From NCBI GenBank assembly GCA_027018975.1, contig JALUXN010000025.1, forward strand, positions 1 to 23,355: a stretch of DNA of 23,355 nt, in the 5' to 3' direction. The notes under the pieces were generated by a model. The model did no database searches and was not told the origin of the DNA. It saw only the letters and a list, made by a program, of their open reading frames with translations. Made by a program: the position numbers and the translations under genes. The DNA comes from Mariprofundaceae bacterium. GTDB lineage: Bacteria; Pseudomonadota; Zetaproteobacteria; Mariprofundales; Mariprofundaceae. This document shows positions 22,392-23,355 of this stretch, piece by piece (the first letter of the stretch is position 1; the number at the start of each line of letters is the position of its first letter).

Positions 22392-23355
22392 TTAGGGCAA
22401 CGATGGCGACTGGATAACCGTCATCTTCTCAATCTGCATATCGCGCATGGTGAAGGGGATGCCGCCGGTGCCGAGGCCGGAGTGTTTGAGGCCGGCAAAG
22501 GGCATCCAATCGACGCGGAAGGCGGTGTGGTCGTTGATCAGCACCGTCGAGGCATCGAGCTGGTTAGATAGCCGCAAGGCGGTGTCGATGTCGCGACTAT
22601 AAACCGCTGCCTGAAAGGCGACCGGCAGACTGTTTGCCGCTGCGATCGCTGCGGTTTCATCGGTGTAGGGATAGACCAGCACCACCGGGCCGAAAATTTC
22701 ATGGGTGGAGATGGTCGCATCCGCGGGCGGATCGTAGATAACGGTCGGGGCGTAGCAGTGATGCGCCAGCGGCTGGCCACCGCAAACTAACTCGCCGCCG
22801 TTTTCGACTGCCGCCTGCACCCACGCATCCACCCGCGTCACCTCATTCGGACGAATCAACGGTCCCACCTCACTGGCAGCATCGAGCGGATCGCCGACAA
22901 TCAGTGCACGCGCATGCTGTGCCAGCGCTTCTGCCAGCGGACGGGCAATCGTTGCGTGCGCACAAATCCGCTGCACCGAGACGCAGACTTGCCCAGCGTG
23001 ATAAAACGCGCCCTTCACCAGACCGGGCAGTGCTGCATCGAGATCGGCATCGGCGGCCACGATCACCGGCGCCACCCCGCCATGCTCCAGCGCGCAGCGG
23101 GTGCCGGGTGCCAGTTTTGCGCGCAGCATCCAGCCCACCTTGGCACTGCCGATAAAGCTGAAAAAGGCGACGCGCGGATCACACACCAACCGCTCCGCCA
23201 GCCGGTTACTCTCCGGCAGCAGACACTGGCACCATGCCTGTGGCAGACCGACGCTGTAGAGGATATGGAGCAGCCGCAGGCAGGAGAGCGGCGTATCGGG
23301 CGCCGGCTTGACGATCACCGGACAGCCGCTGGCAATCGCCGGGCCGACCTGATGG
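22392..23355 (-). CDS. NAD(P)-dependent aldehyde dehydrogenase, C-terminal part (5' end outside window)
   Basis: The frame is open from the window edge (23354) to the TAA at 22392-22394, so 320 C-terminal residues are seen and the N-terminal part of the cofactor domain is missing. Visible hallmarks are SGCPVIVKPAPDTP (the Lys that contacts NAD(P)), FSFIGSAKVG, the general-base Glu in CALEHGG and the catalytic Cys in HAGQVCVSVQRI. STHEIFGPVVLVYPY and the C-terminal MPFAGLKHSGLGTGG are also present. The style fits the lactaldehyde/succinate-semialdehyde/non-phosphorylating GAPDH branch. It pairs with the downstream ThDP enzyme gene, about 160 bases away with the palindromic element between. The aldehyde substrate is not known. 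Confidence 0.92.
   Translation of the reverse strand, partial: HQVGPAIASGCPVIVKPAPDTPLSCLRLLHILYSVGLPQAWCQCLLPESNRLAERLVCDPRVAFFSFIGSAKVGWMLRAKLAPGTRCALEHGGVAPVIVAADADLDAALPGLVKGAFYHAGQVCVSVQRICAHATIARPLAEALAQHARALIVGDPLDAASEVGPLIRPNEVTRVDAWVQAAVENGGELVCGGQPLAHHCYAPTVIYDPPADATISTHEIFGPVVLVYPYTDETAAIAAANSLPVAFQAAVYSRDIDTALRLSNQLDASTVLINDHTAFRVDWMPFAGLKHSGLGTGGIPFTMRDMQIEKMTVIQSPSLP

Noticed and set aside
1..23355. CRISPR arrays, tRNA or rRNA genes, transposases, phage genes
   Set aside because: No regularly spaced repeats, cloverleaf-like or rRNA-like stretches, and no transposase or phage motifs were seen on either strand.

Overview
The window is dense, GC-rich bacterial chromosome. It holds about 20 protein genes, no RNA genes, no CRISPR array and no insertion sequence. 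Outer-membrane proteins, a lipoprotein, periplasmic c-type cytochromes, ClpB, a plant/proteobacterial-type GshA, and a PrsK/PrsR-like two-component pair point to a Gram-negative proteobacterium. The small class I cytochrome and overall style would suit an iron- or sulfur-oxidising lineage such as Zetaproteobacteria. That placement is inference; the sequence alone does not fix the class.

Layout. (1) 1-2128, plus strand: a tightly packed set of an outer-membrane 'transporter' (5' end cut off), a mini cytochrome c, a TlpA-like thioredoxin and a Met/His-rich lipoprotein, plausibly for copper or envelope redox handling. (2) 2140-2221: a perfect 17-bp hairpin joined to half of a dispersed palindromic repeat. 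(3) 2235-5467, minus: a MotA/MotB-like ion-channel pair whose B subunit has a long Gln-rich coiled coil and an unrecognised C-terminal domain, followed by gshA. (4) 5635-5982, minus: a small cytochrome c with its own hairpin terminator. (5) 6181-8823, minus: clpB with a good sigma-32-like promoter. (6) 8930-15640, minus: dapA, then a signalling cluster with ATGA overlaps or near-zero gaps. It comprises a PrsK-like kinase, a PrsR-like AAA+ regulator lacking the GAFTGA loop, a small secreted protein, and a large hybrid kinase with an NMT1/SsuA-type periplasmic sensor. (7) 15761-16564, minus: an unrecognised gene diverging from efp. (8) 16674-19752, plus: efp, then a znuA-znuC-znuB type zinc/manganese ABC importer. 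(9) 19853-20509, plus: a small outer-membrane beta-barrel protein with visibly lower GC, its own promoter and a strong terminator. (10) 20576-23355, minus: an aldehyde dehydrogenase (5' end cut off) and an acetolactate-synthase-family ThDP enzyme, with a full copy of the palindromic repeat between them.

Most worth following up: the five-gene signalling cluster with its sigma-54-contact-loop loss; the orphan ion-driven motor pair next to gshA; the dispersed palindromic repeat seen as one full and one half copy; and the Met-rich lipoprotein in the cytochrome/thioredoxin operon.
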